A program made the translations under genes and the position numbers. Positions 1-8,668 of a stretch of DNA of 30,317 nucleotides are shown in pieces. Every line of letters begins with the position of its first letter. Position 1 is the first letter of the stretch. Source of the stretch: DATKKX01 sp035542775 (GTDB taxonomy: Bacteria; Planctomycetota; Phycisphaerae; UBA1845; UTPLA1); NCBI GenBank assembly GCA_035542775.1, contig DATKKX010000498.1, positions 1-30,317 of the forward strand, given 5' to 3'. A model generated the notes under the pieces. That model saw only the letters and a program-made list of their open reading frames with translations. It was not told where the DNA came from and did no database searches.

Positions 1-3000
1 CATCCGGAGCGTGCTGATACGACAGCCCCCCGTCCGGGCCGTAGCCGACGCTGGCGGACAGTTGTGTGTGGCCGTCGGAGTCCGCCCGGTTCATGCCCAC
101 TATGCGGCCGTTGGCGTCGGATGTGGGCGTGGAGCTGGAAATGATGGTGTAATTCTGCTCCAATCCAATGCCGTCGGGCGTGTCATCTGTCTGCGTGAGC
201 TGGACCTCCAACTCCTTCACGAATTTCCCCCCGGTGAACATCTTGATTTGAACCGGTGACATCGCGGTGAAGACCCCGCCGGGACTCTCAGGAGGCATCA
301 AAACGTCAGGAAAGACCCATTGCGTGAGGCTTGTACCGTCGGCGCCCTGGACATAGGCGATTCGCTGTTGCCTGCCGTTCGGGAAGGTGGTTTGCACGAG
401 CCCGTAGATCGGATCGTACACATACGTTGTGGTCAGGTTCAGCGGCGGCATGTTCGGCTCTGCTGACACGCGTTCCCATGTGCCGTCGTCAGGGCGTGGA
501 GTTTGCCAGCCCCCAACCAGCGGGCGGGTCGTATCTGCGTCCAGGATTTGGATGGTTGGTTGGCCCAGGTCGTTGTAAGCCGCGTAGTTGAGAAACAGCT
601 CTTTGATGTCGCCCGTCGCGCCGATCCTCGACCCTATCGCAACCCAGGCGGGATTACCGTTTCGGTCACAGAGATTCCACTGAATCGGACTGTATTCATT
701 CTGGTCGTCGCTGCTCCACTTTGCCCCTGGCCCCATGACCTTCTTAGCGATGATCGGAGCATCTTCGGCCCCCATGCCGTCCTTGAGAGTGTACTCTGTC
801 TCCGTAACGGAGCCGTCTTCGGGCCCAGGATCAGCTAGCGGCCACGGAAACAGAACCTCCTTTGTAACCAATTCCGGCCGGCCATCCTTGGTGCGTTCAT
901 AGCGTTTGGTGTAATAGGAGGGGCCATTCGTCCCTGACTTGATCCCCTCGGCCTTCAACTGGCCTTTGATGGCTCCAGCGTCGAAATACTCGAAGAAGTG
1001 AATCAAGCCCACCGTGTTGGGATCGGGGTTTTCCAGCGAGTCCCAGCCGCGGCTCCGCACCTCGGTCAGTCGCCCATCAGTGTCGTAATGGTACAACTCA
1101 CCGCCACCGCTCTTGTCGGTTTGCTTGAGGGCCCCATGCTCCACAGCCCAAGTGCGATCGCGGGTAACGAAGCCGGAGGCGTTCAACTCCACCAATCGCC
1201 GGCTCTTCATCCCGCGAAGCTGCGCTGGGTCGTAGCCTCCCAGTGGGTCAAGCTCATCGATAATCACGATAAAGAACGCTTCGCCCGGAGCTGTTGGCAG
1301 GAGAGGAGCCTCGCCTCCAGTCAAGGCGCGGAATCGATATGGATAGTGGTAGACTATATCCTCAGTCACCGCATCCCAGCAGTGCCCCCCAGCCAGCCCA
1401 TCGGTCCCCGAGGGATACTGCACAAAGGCTGCGATCCGGAAGTCACCATTCGACGTGCCGCCGGCGCGGTGGTCAATGAAGGACCGCCGACCGACATCGA
1501 GCCTCCTGGTGCGTTCGACGGCTATGCCCGCATCCCCCAAGAATGCCTCGGCCGTGCTAAACGGTATCGCCCCGGCCCCGCCCTCACCCATGGACACATC
1601 TGCAAGTGAATCGAGCTGCTTGAATTCGCACGGCGCGCTGGGCTCAGTGGTCGTCGAAGGCGGAACCGGAACTTGTTCGCCGTCAGCAAGACCAAGGATG
1701 AAATTGGGGCTGCCGTCGGGGATCGGCCAGTCGGGATGTTGTAGCGCCTCTCGCCGCCTGCCCTCGATCAACGCCTGAATCGTGGAATCACTATAGATGG
1801 ACCTCAAATACTCGCTGTGGTTAACATCCAACCCCCCGTTGTAACCATACCGGTACATCGCGTAGCGCTTGTTCACCGCGTTAGTCTGATCCTGCGCGCC
1901 GCCACCCGTGCGCTTGGTCACCGTGACTTTGACCAAGTTGGCGCACTCGGTCATCCATACCGGGCGCTGCGGCGGATCGTACTCGTACCCGGAGAAATAA
2001 GAAGCCGCGACGTGCCAGAATAGCCGGACGTCAGGGCATGACAACGAGAAGGGGGATACCTGACCGTCGCCTGACACGCAAATGCCACCAGATTCGGTGT
2101 ACATGTATCTCGCTTCGATCACCCAATGTTCATTGGCGCCCTCCAGAGCCGCGATGACTTGGTGGTTCTGGGCCTCGGCTTCTCCGAGCTGGGTCGGATT
2201 GGAAGCGCTGCAAAACCCGTTGGGGTCCAACGTCAGGCAGTCATATGCATCCGTCACCGAGGTGACATCGCCTTTGTACACGTGGATCGTATGAAGCACG
2301 TGCGGCATGTAGCCGGTGTTAGACGCTCGTACGGGTGTCGCGGGGTAAGCAAATGCACGGTGCGTATACACCAAAGTCCATGCGACTTGGTTGCCGCCGG
2401 TGACCAGTTTTATGGTTTTGAGTTGGCCCTTTTCGTTGCAATTTTGGTAGCATTCCTTGCAGCAGGGTGTATCCCGCGTATCTGAGCCGACACCCCCATC
2501 CGGGTCTGTTCCGTCGAAGTTTTCCTGCCGGACTTTGCAGTAGTCGTACTCCGCCCTGTTGCCGTAACGATCCGCTATCCGGGTGAGGACGCCGTAATAT
2601 GGCAAGCCGTAACCGCTCTGAGTGGGGCGCTCCGGGTCCATGGGCAGATGGACATTCACCTTGTACGGCTTCTCTTCGCCGGGGACAAAGACCGACTTCT
2701 CCCAAAGATCCTCATAAATCGCCCGGAAGGTGTACTTGACGGAGCGGTGATTCAACCAGACGTGAAATTCCGTGGGCCGTCCTTGGCTGTCGGTTGTGCT
2801 TGGCTCCAGGGCGGCGTCGAACCACGCAGGTGCCTCATATCGCCCGTCGTCGCGCTTGAGGAATGGGACGGCATGATGGGCATCGGGTATGAAATAGCAT
2901 ACCGGGGTATTGGGCTCCGCGATGGGGTTGTTGAATCTGTCGCTGTACTGAGCGTCGATCAGCAGGATAGGGTTCTCGCTCATCATCCAGAATTTGCCGT

Positions 3001-4411
3001 TCCAATCCCAGAACGAACCTGACCATATGTAGGACCCATCGTTGACCATGCGTTGTGGAAGCGTGGTCACGTTCTCTGAGTACGTGCGGATATGCCTGAA
3101 GATGGCCCCCCCGAACGGCAACTCAAAATCAGCCTCCTGAAGCAGAGGCATGCCGGTCACAAAGTCGATCATGCCGTTGAGCGTGGCACGTTTTCGCTCC
3201 GCGGCCGGCCCCCGGATGTATCTCGCCTCGCCGGAGACCAGCGGGGCGGAACTCAACGCCGGATCGACCTCCAGCGGTGGGTAGTCGCCTGGGCCGAAGC
3301 CCTGATACAAACCGATGTTCAGCGGGAATCCACTGGTCGGCCATTGTAGGTATGGAGATGAAGTCCCGGAGTACCAACATCTAGATTGGAACGGCCGGTC
3401 GGGGTAGGGGAGCCCGAGCTCATATCCCGTGCCGTTACCACAGTTGCCGCCGGGTGCCACGGCTGGCCCCTGCGGATCGCCGCCAATACATCCGCTCGGC
3501 CAATTGTTGGGATCGCAGGGACAACCACCGCTGACCGAGCAACTGCGGTCCTTCCCGAGCCACTCGCCGCCCGAGACGATGCAGTCTCCCTCGCTCATGT
3601 CATTCGTGCAAGCCGTACCGTTGTAGCAGCAGCCGCCGAGGGGCGGACAGTCTGTGCAATCCTCCGCGTCCATCTGCCAGACGCCGCCCAGCTCGACGCA
3701 GTACGCGTGGGGCAGGTCGCGGTGGCAAATGTACTCCGTGGTGCCGACGGGACGAACGCAGCAGGCGCCGAGGGCCGGACAAGCGGTGCAGTCGCTGCCT
3801 GCCCCGCGCCAGATGCGTCCCGCCACAGAGGTGCAGTACCCTTGCCATACGTTGGGGATGCAGTCGGCGTCATCGAGCCGGGCGCAGCAGGCGCCCAACG
3901 GTGGGCAGTCCGAATCATCGTACCAGTACTGGCCGCCGGGGATTGCCCAGCAGTCGGCCCTGCTCATCACTGCGCATCCGCCTTCGGGGAGAAAGCAGGC
4001 ACCCACGGGCGGACAGTTCTCGCACATCGTCGTGCCCGGCCCCTGCCATTTGCCAACGTCAGGATAGTAAGGATCACCAGGGTGGGGGTCTTCACACGCT
4101 GGCCTGGTGACGTTCTCGTGGCATTCATATTCCTGGGCGTAGTCGCTGTCATGGACGCAGCAAGCGCCGACGACGGGGCAAAATTCGCAGCTCGTTGAGG
4201 CTGAGCCTTGCCACACGCCGTACAGGTCGTTGCACTCGTCTTCGTCCATATCCTGCCCACACACCCAGATGCCGCTGGCGTCACGATAACAGCAGGCGCC
4301 AGGCCACTCCTCGCCGCCTCCGTCTTCCCCACGCACAGCGCAAATGGCCGCCCCCAAAACCACCAGGACAAGAACCCAGCCGCTGACGATTCTCGACATG
4401 TCCCGAAGCAT
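1..4411 (-). CDS. Secreted Cys-rich and RHS/YD-repeat giant protein (3' end outside window)
   Basis: I translated the minus strand from 4411 and found it open to the window edge: 1470 complete codons, no stop. The ATG at 4411 has a good SD (AAGGAG, about 8 nt away). Residues 1-28 look like a Sec signal (hydrophobic VLVLVVLGAAICA). Residues 38-297 hold six Cys-rich units of about 35-55 residues, mostly opening GACC and often containing a GG.W.G-like element and C..C pairs; one opens GACF. From about residue 410 a DUF6531-like start (FVTGMPLLQEADFELPFGG) leads into degenerate YD repeats such as YHYDTDGRLTEVRS and ITDRYGNRAEYDY-like IADRYGNRAEYDYC. RHS/YD proteins form large shells and often carry a variable C-terminal effector; that end is not visible here. 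The role is probably surface or extracellular. It could instead be an adhesin-like wall protein without a toxin. Confidence 0.85.
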   Translation of the reverse strand, partial: MLRDMSRIVSGWVLVLVVLGAAICAVRGEDGGGEEWPGACCYRDASGIWVCGQDMDEDECNDLYGVWQGSASTSCEFCPVVGACCVHDSDYAQEYECHENVTRPACEDPHPGDPYYPDVGKWQGPGTTMCENCPPVGACFLPEGGCAVMSRADCWAIPGGQYWYDDSDCPPLGACCARLDDADCIPNVWQGYCTSVAGRIWRGAGSDCTACPALGACCVRPVGTTEYICHRDLPHAYCVELGGVWQMDAEDCTDCPPLGGCCYNGTACTNDMSEGDCIVSGGEWLGKDRSCSVSGGCPCDPNNWPSGCIGGDPQGPAVAPGGNCGNGTGYELGLPYPDRPFQSRCWYSGTSSPYLQWPTSGFPLNIGLYQGFGPGDYPPLEVDPALSSAPLVSGEARYIRGPAAERKRATLNGMIDFVTGMPLLQEADFELPFGGAIFRHIRTYSENVTTLPQRMVNDGSYIWSGSFWDWNGKFWMMSENPILLIDAQYSDRFNNPIAEPNTPVCYFIPDAHHAVPFLKRDDGRYEAPAWFDAALEPSTTDSQGRPTEFHVWLNHRSVKYTFRAIYEDLWEKSVFVPGEEKPYKVNVHLPMDPERPTQSGYGLPYYGVLTRIADRYGNRAEYDYCKVRQENFDGTDPDGGVGSDTRDTPCCKECYQNCNEKGQLKTIKLVTGGNQVAWTLVYTHRAFAYPATPVRASNTGYMPHVLHTIHVYKGDVTSVTDAYDCLTLDPNGFCSASNPTQLGEAEAQNHQVIAALEGANEHWVIEARYMYTESGGICVSGDGQVSPFSLSCPDVRLFWHVAASYFSGYEYDPPQRPVWMTECANLVKVTVTKRTGGGAQDQTNAVNKRYAMYRYGYNGGLDVNHSEYLRSIYSDSTIQALIEGRRREALQHPDWPIPDGSPNFILGLADGEQVPVPPSTTTEPSAPCEFKQLDSLADVSMGEGGAGAIPFSTAEAFLGDAGIAVERTRRLDVGRRSFIDHRAGGTSNGDFRIAAFVQYPSGTDGLAGGHCWDAVTEDIVYHYPYRFRALTGGEAPLLPTAPGEAFFIVIIDELDPLGGYDPAQLRGMKSRRLVELNASGFVTRDRTWAVEHGALKQTDKSGGGELYHYDTDGRLTEVRSRGWDSLENPDPNTVGLIHFFEYFDAGAIKGQLKAEGIKSGTNGPSYYTKRYERTKDGRPELVTKEVLFPWPLADPGPEDGSVTETEYTLKDGMGAEDAPIIAKKVMGPGAKWSSDDQNEYSPIQWNLCDRNGNPAWVAIGSRIGATGDIKELFLNYAAYNDLGQPTIQILDADTTRPLVGGWQTPRPDDGTWERVSAEPNMPPLNLTTTYVYDPIYGLVQTTFPNGRQQRIAYVQGADGTSLTQWVFPDVLMPPESPGGVFTAMSPVQIKMFTGGKFVKELEVQLTQTDDTPDGIGLEQNYTIISSSTPTSDANGRIVGMNRADSDGHTQLSASVGYGPDGGLSYQHAPD

Positions 4412-4424
4412 GAATTGCTCTCCT

Positions 4425-4688
4425 TCAATAAAACGTGTCCCCTTCCACACCCCCGCGCCGGCGGGCATGTGTCGCTGCAGGCGCGCCGCGGCGCGCCGTA
4501 TTCCTCATAGGTAGATTCGCAGACCAGCTACAACTTAAGCTTGGGACATGAAATTCCTCTTCGTGGTCCGACGCACAGCGGGCAGTCGCACCCGGCACAC
4601 GGCCACGAACTCGCAGCATCCGGCGAAACGTGGACGAATCCTGGATGATCCCCCTTCGTGCGGCGTGCGAGCGTAGTCGGTCGCTCAC
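4425..4688 (-). CDS. Possible small arginine-rich protein or upstream ORF
   Basis: This 87-codon ORF lies between a candidate promoter (4758-4786) and the RHS/YD gene. It would start with GTG at 4688, behind a strong SD (AAAGGGAGG, 8 nt spacing), and its stop at 4425-4427 touches the SD of the large gene, 13 bp before its ATG. The product is rich in Arg, has no signal peptide and matches no family I recognise. Its C-terminal half spans the GC palindrome at 4480-4497. Good initiation signals and tight spacing argue for translation; the low-complexity composition argues against a conserved protein. It may be a leader ORF that couples translation into the RHS gene. Confidence 0.3.
   Translation of the reverse strand: MSDRLRSHAARRGIIQDSSTFRRMLRVRGRVPGATARCASDHEEEFHVPSLSCSWSANLPMRNTARRGAPAATHARRRGGVEGDTFY
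4480..4497. repeat. Perfect 18-bp GC palindrome
   Basis: GGCGCGCCGCGGCGCGCC reads the same on both strands and lies 69 bp upstream of the RHS/YD start codon, inside the presumed leader. In RNA it would fold into a short GC hairpin with no U-tract, so a leader structure or protein-binding site is as likely as a terminator. Confidence 0.55.
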
Positions 4689-4757
4689 GCGGTGGTCCTC
4701 CCTTTATTCGCTGCCGCCTGCGCTGCCCGGCAAGGTCGATTGCGGCAATAGAACATC

Positions 4758-4786
4758 AGCCTAACGAACCGCCTCGCGGCTGTCAA
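4758..4786 (-). promoter_or_regulatory. Candidate sigma70-type promoter for the RHS/YD gene
   Basis: Read on the minus strand, TTGACA (4786-4781) is followed after 17 bp by TAGGCT (4763-4758). The -35 is perfect and the -10 keeps the three most important bases. Transcription would start near 4751, giving a leader of about 340 nt that contains the small ORF at 4425-4688. Confidence 0.45.
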
Positions 4787-5052
4787 GGACGCCCAATCCA
4801 AATTTTACGGCCCCTGGACACTCGTCGGCCGGGCACTCTCCCTCCCGGCGCCGGCCGCACGGTCCGCACCGATTCGCAGCCGGAAAACCTCGTCAACACT
4901 CCCCCGTCGGCCCGGGCCCAATCCTCCAGCCGGCCGTTGGGCGAACGCATTCAAGCACCTCCGCTACTGATCCACGCCCCCAGGCAACGGGCCCGTCACC
5001 GCTCTCACCCCGGAAGCCCCGCCCTGAACGCCCCTCGTCCGCACATTTCTGC

Positions 5053-5081
5053 TTGCCTGGTTCTTGTCCTGCCGATAGCAT
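5053..5081 (+). promoter_or_regulatory. Candidate sigma70-type promoter for the small secreted protein
   Basis: TTGCCT (5053-5058), a 17-bp spacer, then TAGCAT (5076-5081). The start would be near 5088, about 57 nt before the ATG at 5145. Together with the minus-strand promoter at 4758-4786 this makes 4412-5144 a divergent control region; I see no other gene in it. Confidence 0.35.
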
Positions 5082-5144
5082 CACCGGACCCTCGCAAGGT
5101 GGTCGACAGATCGACATAGAAATGAAGTGAGTGAGGAAACCAAG

Positions 5145-5648
5145 ATGAGAAAGATGCTCCTGCTTGTCGTACTGAGTGCAGCGCTTCTGGGAACCAGTTG
5201 TCCGGGCGGATCAGCGCTGACCTGCTCAAACAACCTGGATGGTTCGCAGTTCGGGTTCACCATGACCGTGCCGGCGGACTTCACGTGTGCCAGCGGCCTT
5301 TTGAACTCCCTCTTGACGCAGCCGCCCATTCTCGGGCTTGCGGTGTACAACAGCTCGGCGAACCAGACGCTGACGGTCATCGTCGTCCAGCCGGGCGGGT
5401 CCGGCAATTCCACCAGCTCAAACATCACGTGGGAAGATCTGCCCGACTACACGACCGCCAACGGGCTCGTGTTCGGCCTCCGCAAGGGAACGCGAGCGGA
5501 CACCGGCGCCGTCGAATACGTCGCCGCGATGGAGCTCACCGCCGGCGGCAACATTCTGGGCGTTTCGCTCAACGCCACCGCCGACGACGCCTCGCTGCTC
5601 ACCACGCTCCAGGGCATCCTCGATACCGTGCAGTTGGTCGCCACGTGA
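5145..5648 (+). CDS. Small secreted or lipoprotein of unknown function
   Basis: A 167-residue protein of no family I recognise. The ATG at 5145 has a GAGG SD 9 nt upstream; an in-frame GTG at 5127 has no comparable signal. The N-terminus (MRKMLLLVVLSAALLGTSC) is a signal peptide ending in a possible but non-ideal lipobox (GTSC). The rest is rich in Thr, Ser, Asn and Gly, with alternating hydrophobic stretches that suggest beta structure, and it has no obvious catalytic motif. It is monocistronic: a candidate promoter lies before it and a strong hairpin terminator after it. It is probably exported and attached to a membrane or released to the periplasm. Confidence 0.75.
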   Translation: MRKMLLLVVLSAALLGTSCPGGSALTCSNNLDGSQFGFTMTVPADFTCASGLLNSLLTQPPILGLAVYNSSANQTLTVIVVQPGGSGNSTSSNITWEDLPDYTTANGLVFGLRKGTRADTGAVEYVAAMELTAGGNILGVSLNATADDASLLTTLQGILDTVQLVAT

Positions 5649-5734
5649 GGATGACGGCGGTCCGCCGCTTGACGAAAACGCCGCCGGCAAAGCCGGCATC
5701 GCAATGACCGCGGTGCAATGAGTACTGCAAAACA

Positions 5735-5781
5735 AGCCTGGACCGTGCTGCCTTGCGGGCAATCGCGGTCCAGGCTCTTTA
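5735..5781. terminator. Strong rho-independent-type terminator, possibly bidirectional
   Basis: AGCCTGGACCG (5735-5745) pairs perfectly with CGGTCCAGGCT (5766-5776), an 11-bp stem with a 20-nt loop followed by CTTTATT. On the other strand the stem is followed by TGTTTTG, so it could stop transcription both ways. It separates the small secreted protein from the methyltransferase operon. A weaker hairpin (GCCGGC-AAA-GCCGGC) lies just before it at 5683-5697. Confidence 0.75.
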
Positions 5782-5841
5782 TTGTGGCGTCGGGCTCGCC
5801 CGGGGCCCTATGATCCGGGGCGGTAAACCGGACTCTCGCAA

Positions 5842-6492
5842 ATGTCGGAAGCCTCCACGCCTGTCAACGCCGAGCACTTTGCCTACATCGCCGCGCATAC
5901 CTCGCGGGAGGACGACTTCCTCAAGGAACTGAAACGCCAGGCGGCCGTGGCGGGGCTTCCGCCGATCTGGATCGCGCCCGAGCAGGCCGGCTTTCTGCAA
6001 ATCCTGCTGCGGCTCGCCCGCGCTTGCGAGGTCGTCGAGGTCGGCACGCTGGCAGGGTATTCCGCCATCTCCATGGCCCGTGCCCTGCCGCCGGGCGGGC
6101 GCGTGCGGACCATCGAGATCTCCGCCGCATATGCTGACTTCGCCGAGCACTGGGTCCGCCGATCCGACGTCGCCGATCGAATCGAGATCTACCGCGGCGA
6201 CGCGAAGCAGGTGCTGCCGAAGTTCGATTCCGATTCCGCGGACGCAGCGTTCATCGACGCAGACAAGGAAAGCTATCCGTTCTACCTTCGCGAGTGCCTG
6301 CGAATCGTGCGGCGCGGCGGATTGATTCTCGCTGACAACGCCCTGGCCCACGGGAACATCCTCGACGCGCGATCCGCCGATCCGATGGTGCCGATGGTGC
6401 GGAGATTCAACGAGCAGATGGCGAAACTGAAGAGGCTGCAGAGTATCATTGTGCCCCTGGGTGACGGTTGCTGGGTGGGTGTCAAGGACTGA
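5842..6492 (+). CDS. SAM-dependent O-methyltransferase (caffeoyl-CoA OMT-like family)
   Basis: A 216-residue, soluble class I methyltransferase of the metal-dependent O-methyltransferase family (COG4122), close to the usual 210-230 residues. The SAM-binding motif I is VVEVGTLAGYSAISMA (residues 64-79) and the acidic residue after beta 2 is E92. The metal and substrate signature appears as FIDADK (D139, D141) and LADN (D165, N166). Family members methylate a catechol-like hydroxyl; the substrate here cannot be read from sequence. It opens a run of three genes, 30 bp before the HD-like gene. The ATG has no clear SD. A TATGAT hexamer occurs at about 5810 but lacks a well-spaced -35. Confidence 0.85.
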   Translation: MSEASTPVNAEHFAYIAAHTSREDDFLKELKRQAAVAGLPPIWIAPEQAGFLQILLRLARACEVVEVGTLAGYSAISMARALPPGGRVRTIEISAAYADFAEHWVRRSDVADRIEIYRGDAKQVLPKFDSDSADAAFIDADKESYPFYLRECLRIVRRGGLILADNALAHGNILDARSADPMVPMVRRFNEQMAKLKRLQSIIVPLGDGCWVGVKD

Positions 6493-6522
6493 TCGCACGG
6501 TGATCCGGGGAGGAGAAGCGAT

Positions 6523-7203
6523 ATGGGCAAGACCCGACCGGCGACATGGCAGGACCAGCTCGAAGCCGCCGCCCGACGATTCCTGCGGAACGAGTTTCTG
6601 AGCGAACGAGCGGCCCGCCTGGGCGTCTTGGCGCGATGGATCCAGGAATTCGCGGAGGTTAAGGCGGTGTCGTGCAGCCGACGGGCAGTGGAGGCGGCCG
6701 TCTGGTTTCAGGATGCGTGGTGCGTCGAGGATGTCAGGGCGCGAAACGTGGATGCGGCCCTGGTGCTGGCCCAGGGCCCGACGAATCTGCAGCGGGAGCG
6801 CACCGCGGACATCGCCTGGCAGCATCTTGAAGGCCTGATTGACGACGCCACGCGGGAGACGGCGGTCCAGGCCATCCGGTCGGCGGCCCTTCGTGAGACG
6901 GCCATGCCGGAGGCACAGGTCCTGGCCGAGGCCACGAATCTGGATTCCATCGGACCGCTCTGGCTGTGGGGACAGATGGCCAAGTGCTCGAAGGAAAATC
7001 GGCCACTCGTATCGGTGGTAACCATCTGGGAACGCCAGATCGAGTACGGATATTGGCCCAAGCTGATCAACGAGACATTGCGGTTCCCTCGATCGCGGCA
7101 ACTTGCCCGGGAACGGTGCGCCGTCCTGGAGGGCTTCCTGCTGGCCCTGCGGCGTCAACTCGACGGCAGTGACCGGCACCTGGCGCCCGAGGAGCACCCA
7201 TGA
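6523..7203 (+). CDS. Degenerate HD-domain-like protein
   Basis: A 226-residue, largely helical soluble protein. The ATG has a near-perfect SD (GGGGAGGAGAAG). AVWFQDA (residues 59-65) sits where HD phosphohydrolases have a/lFHD, and LAEATNLDSIG (about 133-143) resembles their second D motif (DADrLD.iG). The metal-binding His of the HD pair is Gln here, so phosphohydrolase activity is doubtful. The family call is my reading of these two motifs and may be wrong. The stop overlaps the next start as ATGA, so it is probably translated together with the deaminase and may be a partner or regulator of it. Confidence 0.6.
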   Translation: MGKTRPATWQDQLEAAARRFLRNEFLSERAARLGVLARWIQEFAEVKAVSCSRRAVEAAVWFQDAWCVEDVRARNVDAALVLAQGPTNLQRERTADIAWQHLEGLIDDATRETAVQAIRSAALRETAMPEAQVLAEATNLDSIGPLWLWGQMAKCSKENRPLVSVVTIWERQIEYGYWPKLINETLRFPRSRQLARERCAVLEGFLLALRRQLDGSDRHLAPEEHP

Positions 7204-8426
7204 CCATCGTCTACAAGGCGCGATGGGTGCTGCCGATCGAAGGCCTGCCCATCGACAACGGCGCCATCGCCGTCGACGAAGGCCGTCTTGTGGATGTCGG
7301 CAAAGCGCGAGCAATCAGCGCCGGGACCATCCACGATCTGGGCGACTGCATTCTCCTGCCCGGCTTTGTGAACGCCCATACGCATCTGGAGCTGAGCTGC
7401 TATCGCGGCATGGTCCCACCGATGCCGCTCTGGGAATGGTTCGAGCGGCTGATGACGTTGATCTACGGGCCGGGCGGGCCAAAGCCGGGACAGGAGTCGG
7501 TCCTCGCCGGCGCGGCGGAATCGCTGGCTGCCGGCGTGACCTGTGTCGGCGACATCTCGCGGACCGGCGTGCACATCGCGACCCTGCGCTCCTCCCCCAT
7601 CCGCAAGGTCTGTTTCCTGGAGCTGATCAGCGGAGCCATGCAGCCGCCGAACGACGCCGCTTCGCTCGCCGCGATGCTCGACCAGGCCATGACAGCCTGC
7701 CAACCTGATGTCCTGCGCCTGGGGGTCTCACCGCACACCCTGTACACCGTCACGTGGAGCGATCTCTGCAAGGCCGGCGACCTTGCTCGGGAGCGGCGGG
7801 TGCCGCTGACAATCCACCTCGCGGAGACGTCCGACGAGGTGGAGTGGCTGGTCCACGGAACCGGCCCGCTGGCGGACATGCTCTCGAAATGGAAATTGCC
7901 GTGCGCGTCCAGCTCGATCCGCGGCTCGGCTATTGAGTTGCTCAAGATGGCCGGGCTCCTCAGGCTCAAGCCGTTGCTGGCCCATGTGAATTACATCTCC
8001 AGTCGAGAGGTTGCGTCCCTGGCGGCTTCGCAAGCCACGGTCGTCTGGTGCCCTCGCTCGCACAGATTCTTCGGCCACGAGCCGCATCGGTGGCAGAAGA
8101 TGCTCGCCGCCGGGATCAACGTCTGCATCGGCACTGACAGCTTGGCCAGCAACGAGACGCTGTCGATCCTGGATGAGCTGCGATTCGTGCGCCGATCCGT
8201 GCCGGCAGCCGAGCCGGACCTGCTCCTGGAGATGGGCACGATCCGGGGAGCAAAAGGGTTGGGTCTCGATGCCCGGATCGGCACTCTGCAGCTCGGCAAG
8301 TGGGCAGACTTCGCTGTGGTGCCGTGGGATGCCCACGGGCCGCGGCTGCCTGCCGCCAATCTGCTGGACGGCAACCAGTGCGTGACCCGCGTCTGGATCG
8401 GCGGCGACGAAATTCGCCGGCCTTGA
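7200..8426 (+). CDS. Amidohydrolase; aminofutalosine/SAH/MTA deaminase-like
   Basis: A 408-residue metal-dependent hydrolase of the COG0402 deaminase group. Metal ligands are visible: H60 and H62 in GFVNAHTHLELS, H206 in IHLAET with E209 as the likely proton shuttle, H262 in LLAHVNY and D313 in GTDSLASN. SPHTLYT (177-183) matches the substrate loop of adenosine-type deaminases, and WCPRSHRFFGH is typical of a set often annotated as aminodeoxyfutalosine deaminase, a menaquinone (futalosine) pathway enzyme present in many planctomycetes. That substrate is inference; S-adenosylhomocysteine, methylthioadenosine or 5'-deoxyadenosine are alternatives, and no other mqn gene is in the window. The start overlaps the HD-like gene by 4 nt. 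Confidence 0.85.
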   Translation: MTIVYKARWVLPIEGLPIDNGAIAVDEGRLVDVGKARAISAGTIHDLGDCILLPGFVNAHTHLELSCYRGMVPPMPLWEWFERLMTLIYGPGGPKPGQESVLAGAAESLAAGVTCVGDISRTGVHIATLRSSPIRKVCFLELISGAMQPPNDAASLAAMLDQAMTACQPDVLRLGVSPHTLYTVTWSDLCKAGDLARERRVPLTIHLAETSDEVEWLVHGTGPLADMLSKWKLPCASSSIRGSAIELLKMAGLLRLKPLLAHVNYISSREVASLAASQATVVWCPRSHRFFGHEPHRWQKMLAAGINVCIGTDSLASNETLSILDELRFVRRSVPAAEPDLLLEMGTIRGAKGLGLDARIGTLQLGKWADFAVVPWDAHGPRLPAANLLDGNQCVTRVWIGGDEIRRP

Positions 8427-8431
8427 CGGGC

Positions 8432-8457
8432 CCAGACGCGAATCTGGGAGCGTCTGG
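8432..8457 (+). terminator. Hairpin after the deaminase operon
   Basis: CCAGACGC (8432-8439) pairs perfectly with GCGTCTGG (8450-8457) around a 10-nt loop, starting 6 nt after the deaminase stop. There is no T-tract, so it may act as a 3'-end stabiliser or a weak terminator. The rest of 8458-8634 shows nothing I can name. Confidence 0.4.
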
Positions 8458-8634
8458 ACCAGCGTGTATTACCTACCGTCCACGTCTAATAGTTGACCTG
8501 GGCTTGCATTACGCAGCCCAACACAATGGGGAGTTCCACAGGACTGGCGGCGGCGGAGATGGATGCGGCAGGCATTGGATCCGGGCTGCGGGACGCGCCG
8601 GGGCCGAAAAAGTCGATCTTCCAGGGGTAGAGAC

Positions 8635-8662
8635 TTGTTTTTCAGACCAAATCTGATACACT
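8635..8662 (+). promoter_or_regulatory. Candidate promoter upstream of the hairpin RNA and DUF1844 gene
   Basis: TTGTTT (8635-8640), a 16-bp spacer, then TACACT (8657-8662), in an AT-rich patch that stands out from its surroundings. Transcription would start near 8669, right at the base of the structured element at 8672-8727. Confidence 0.45.
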
Positions 8663-8668
8663 AAAATT

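Noticed and set aside
4658..5119. 153-codon plus-strand open frame upstream of the small secreted protein
   Set aside because: Pro/Arg-rich, no SD and no family features; it overlaps the minus-strand promoter at 4758-4786.
5779..7314. 511-codon minus-strand open frame
   Set aside because: It lies antisense to the methyltransferase, HD-like and deaminase genes, which have family motifs and SD sites. The antisense product is low-complexity Arg/Gly-rich and has no recognisable motif.
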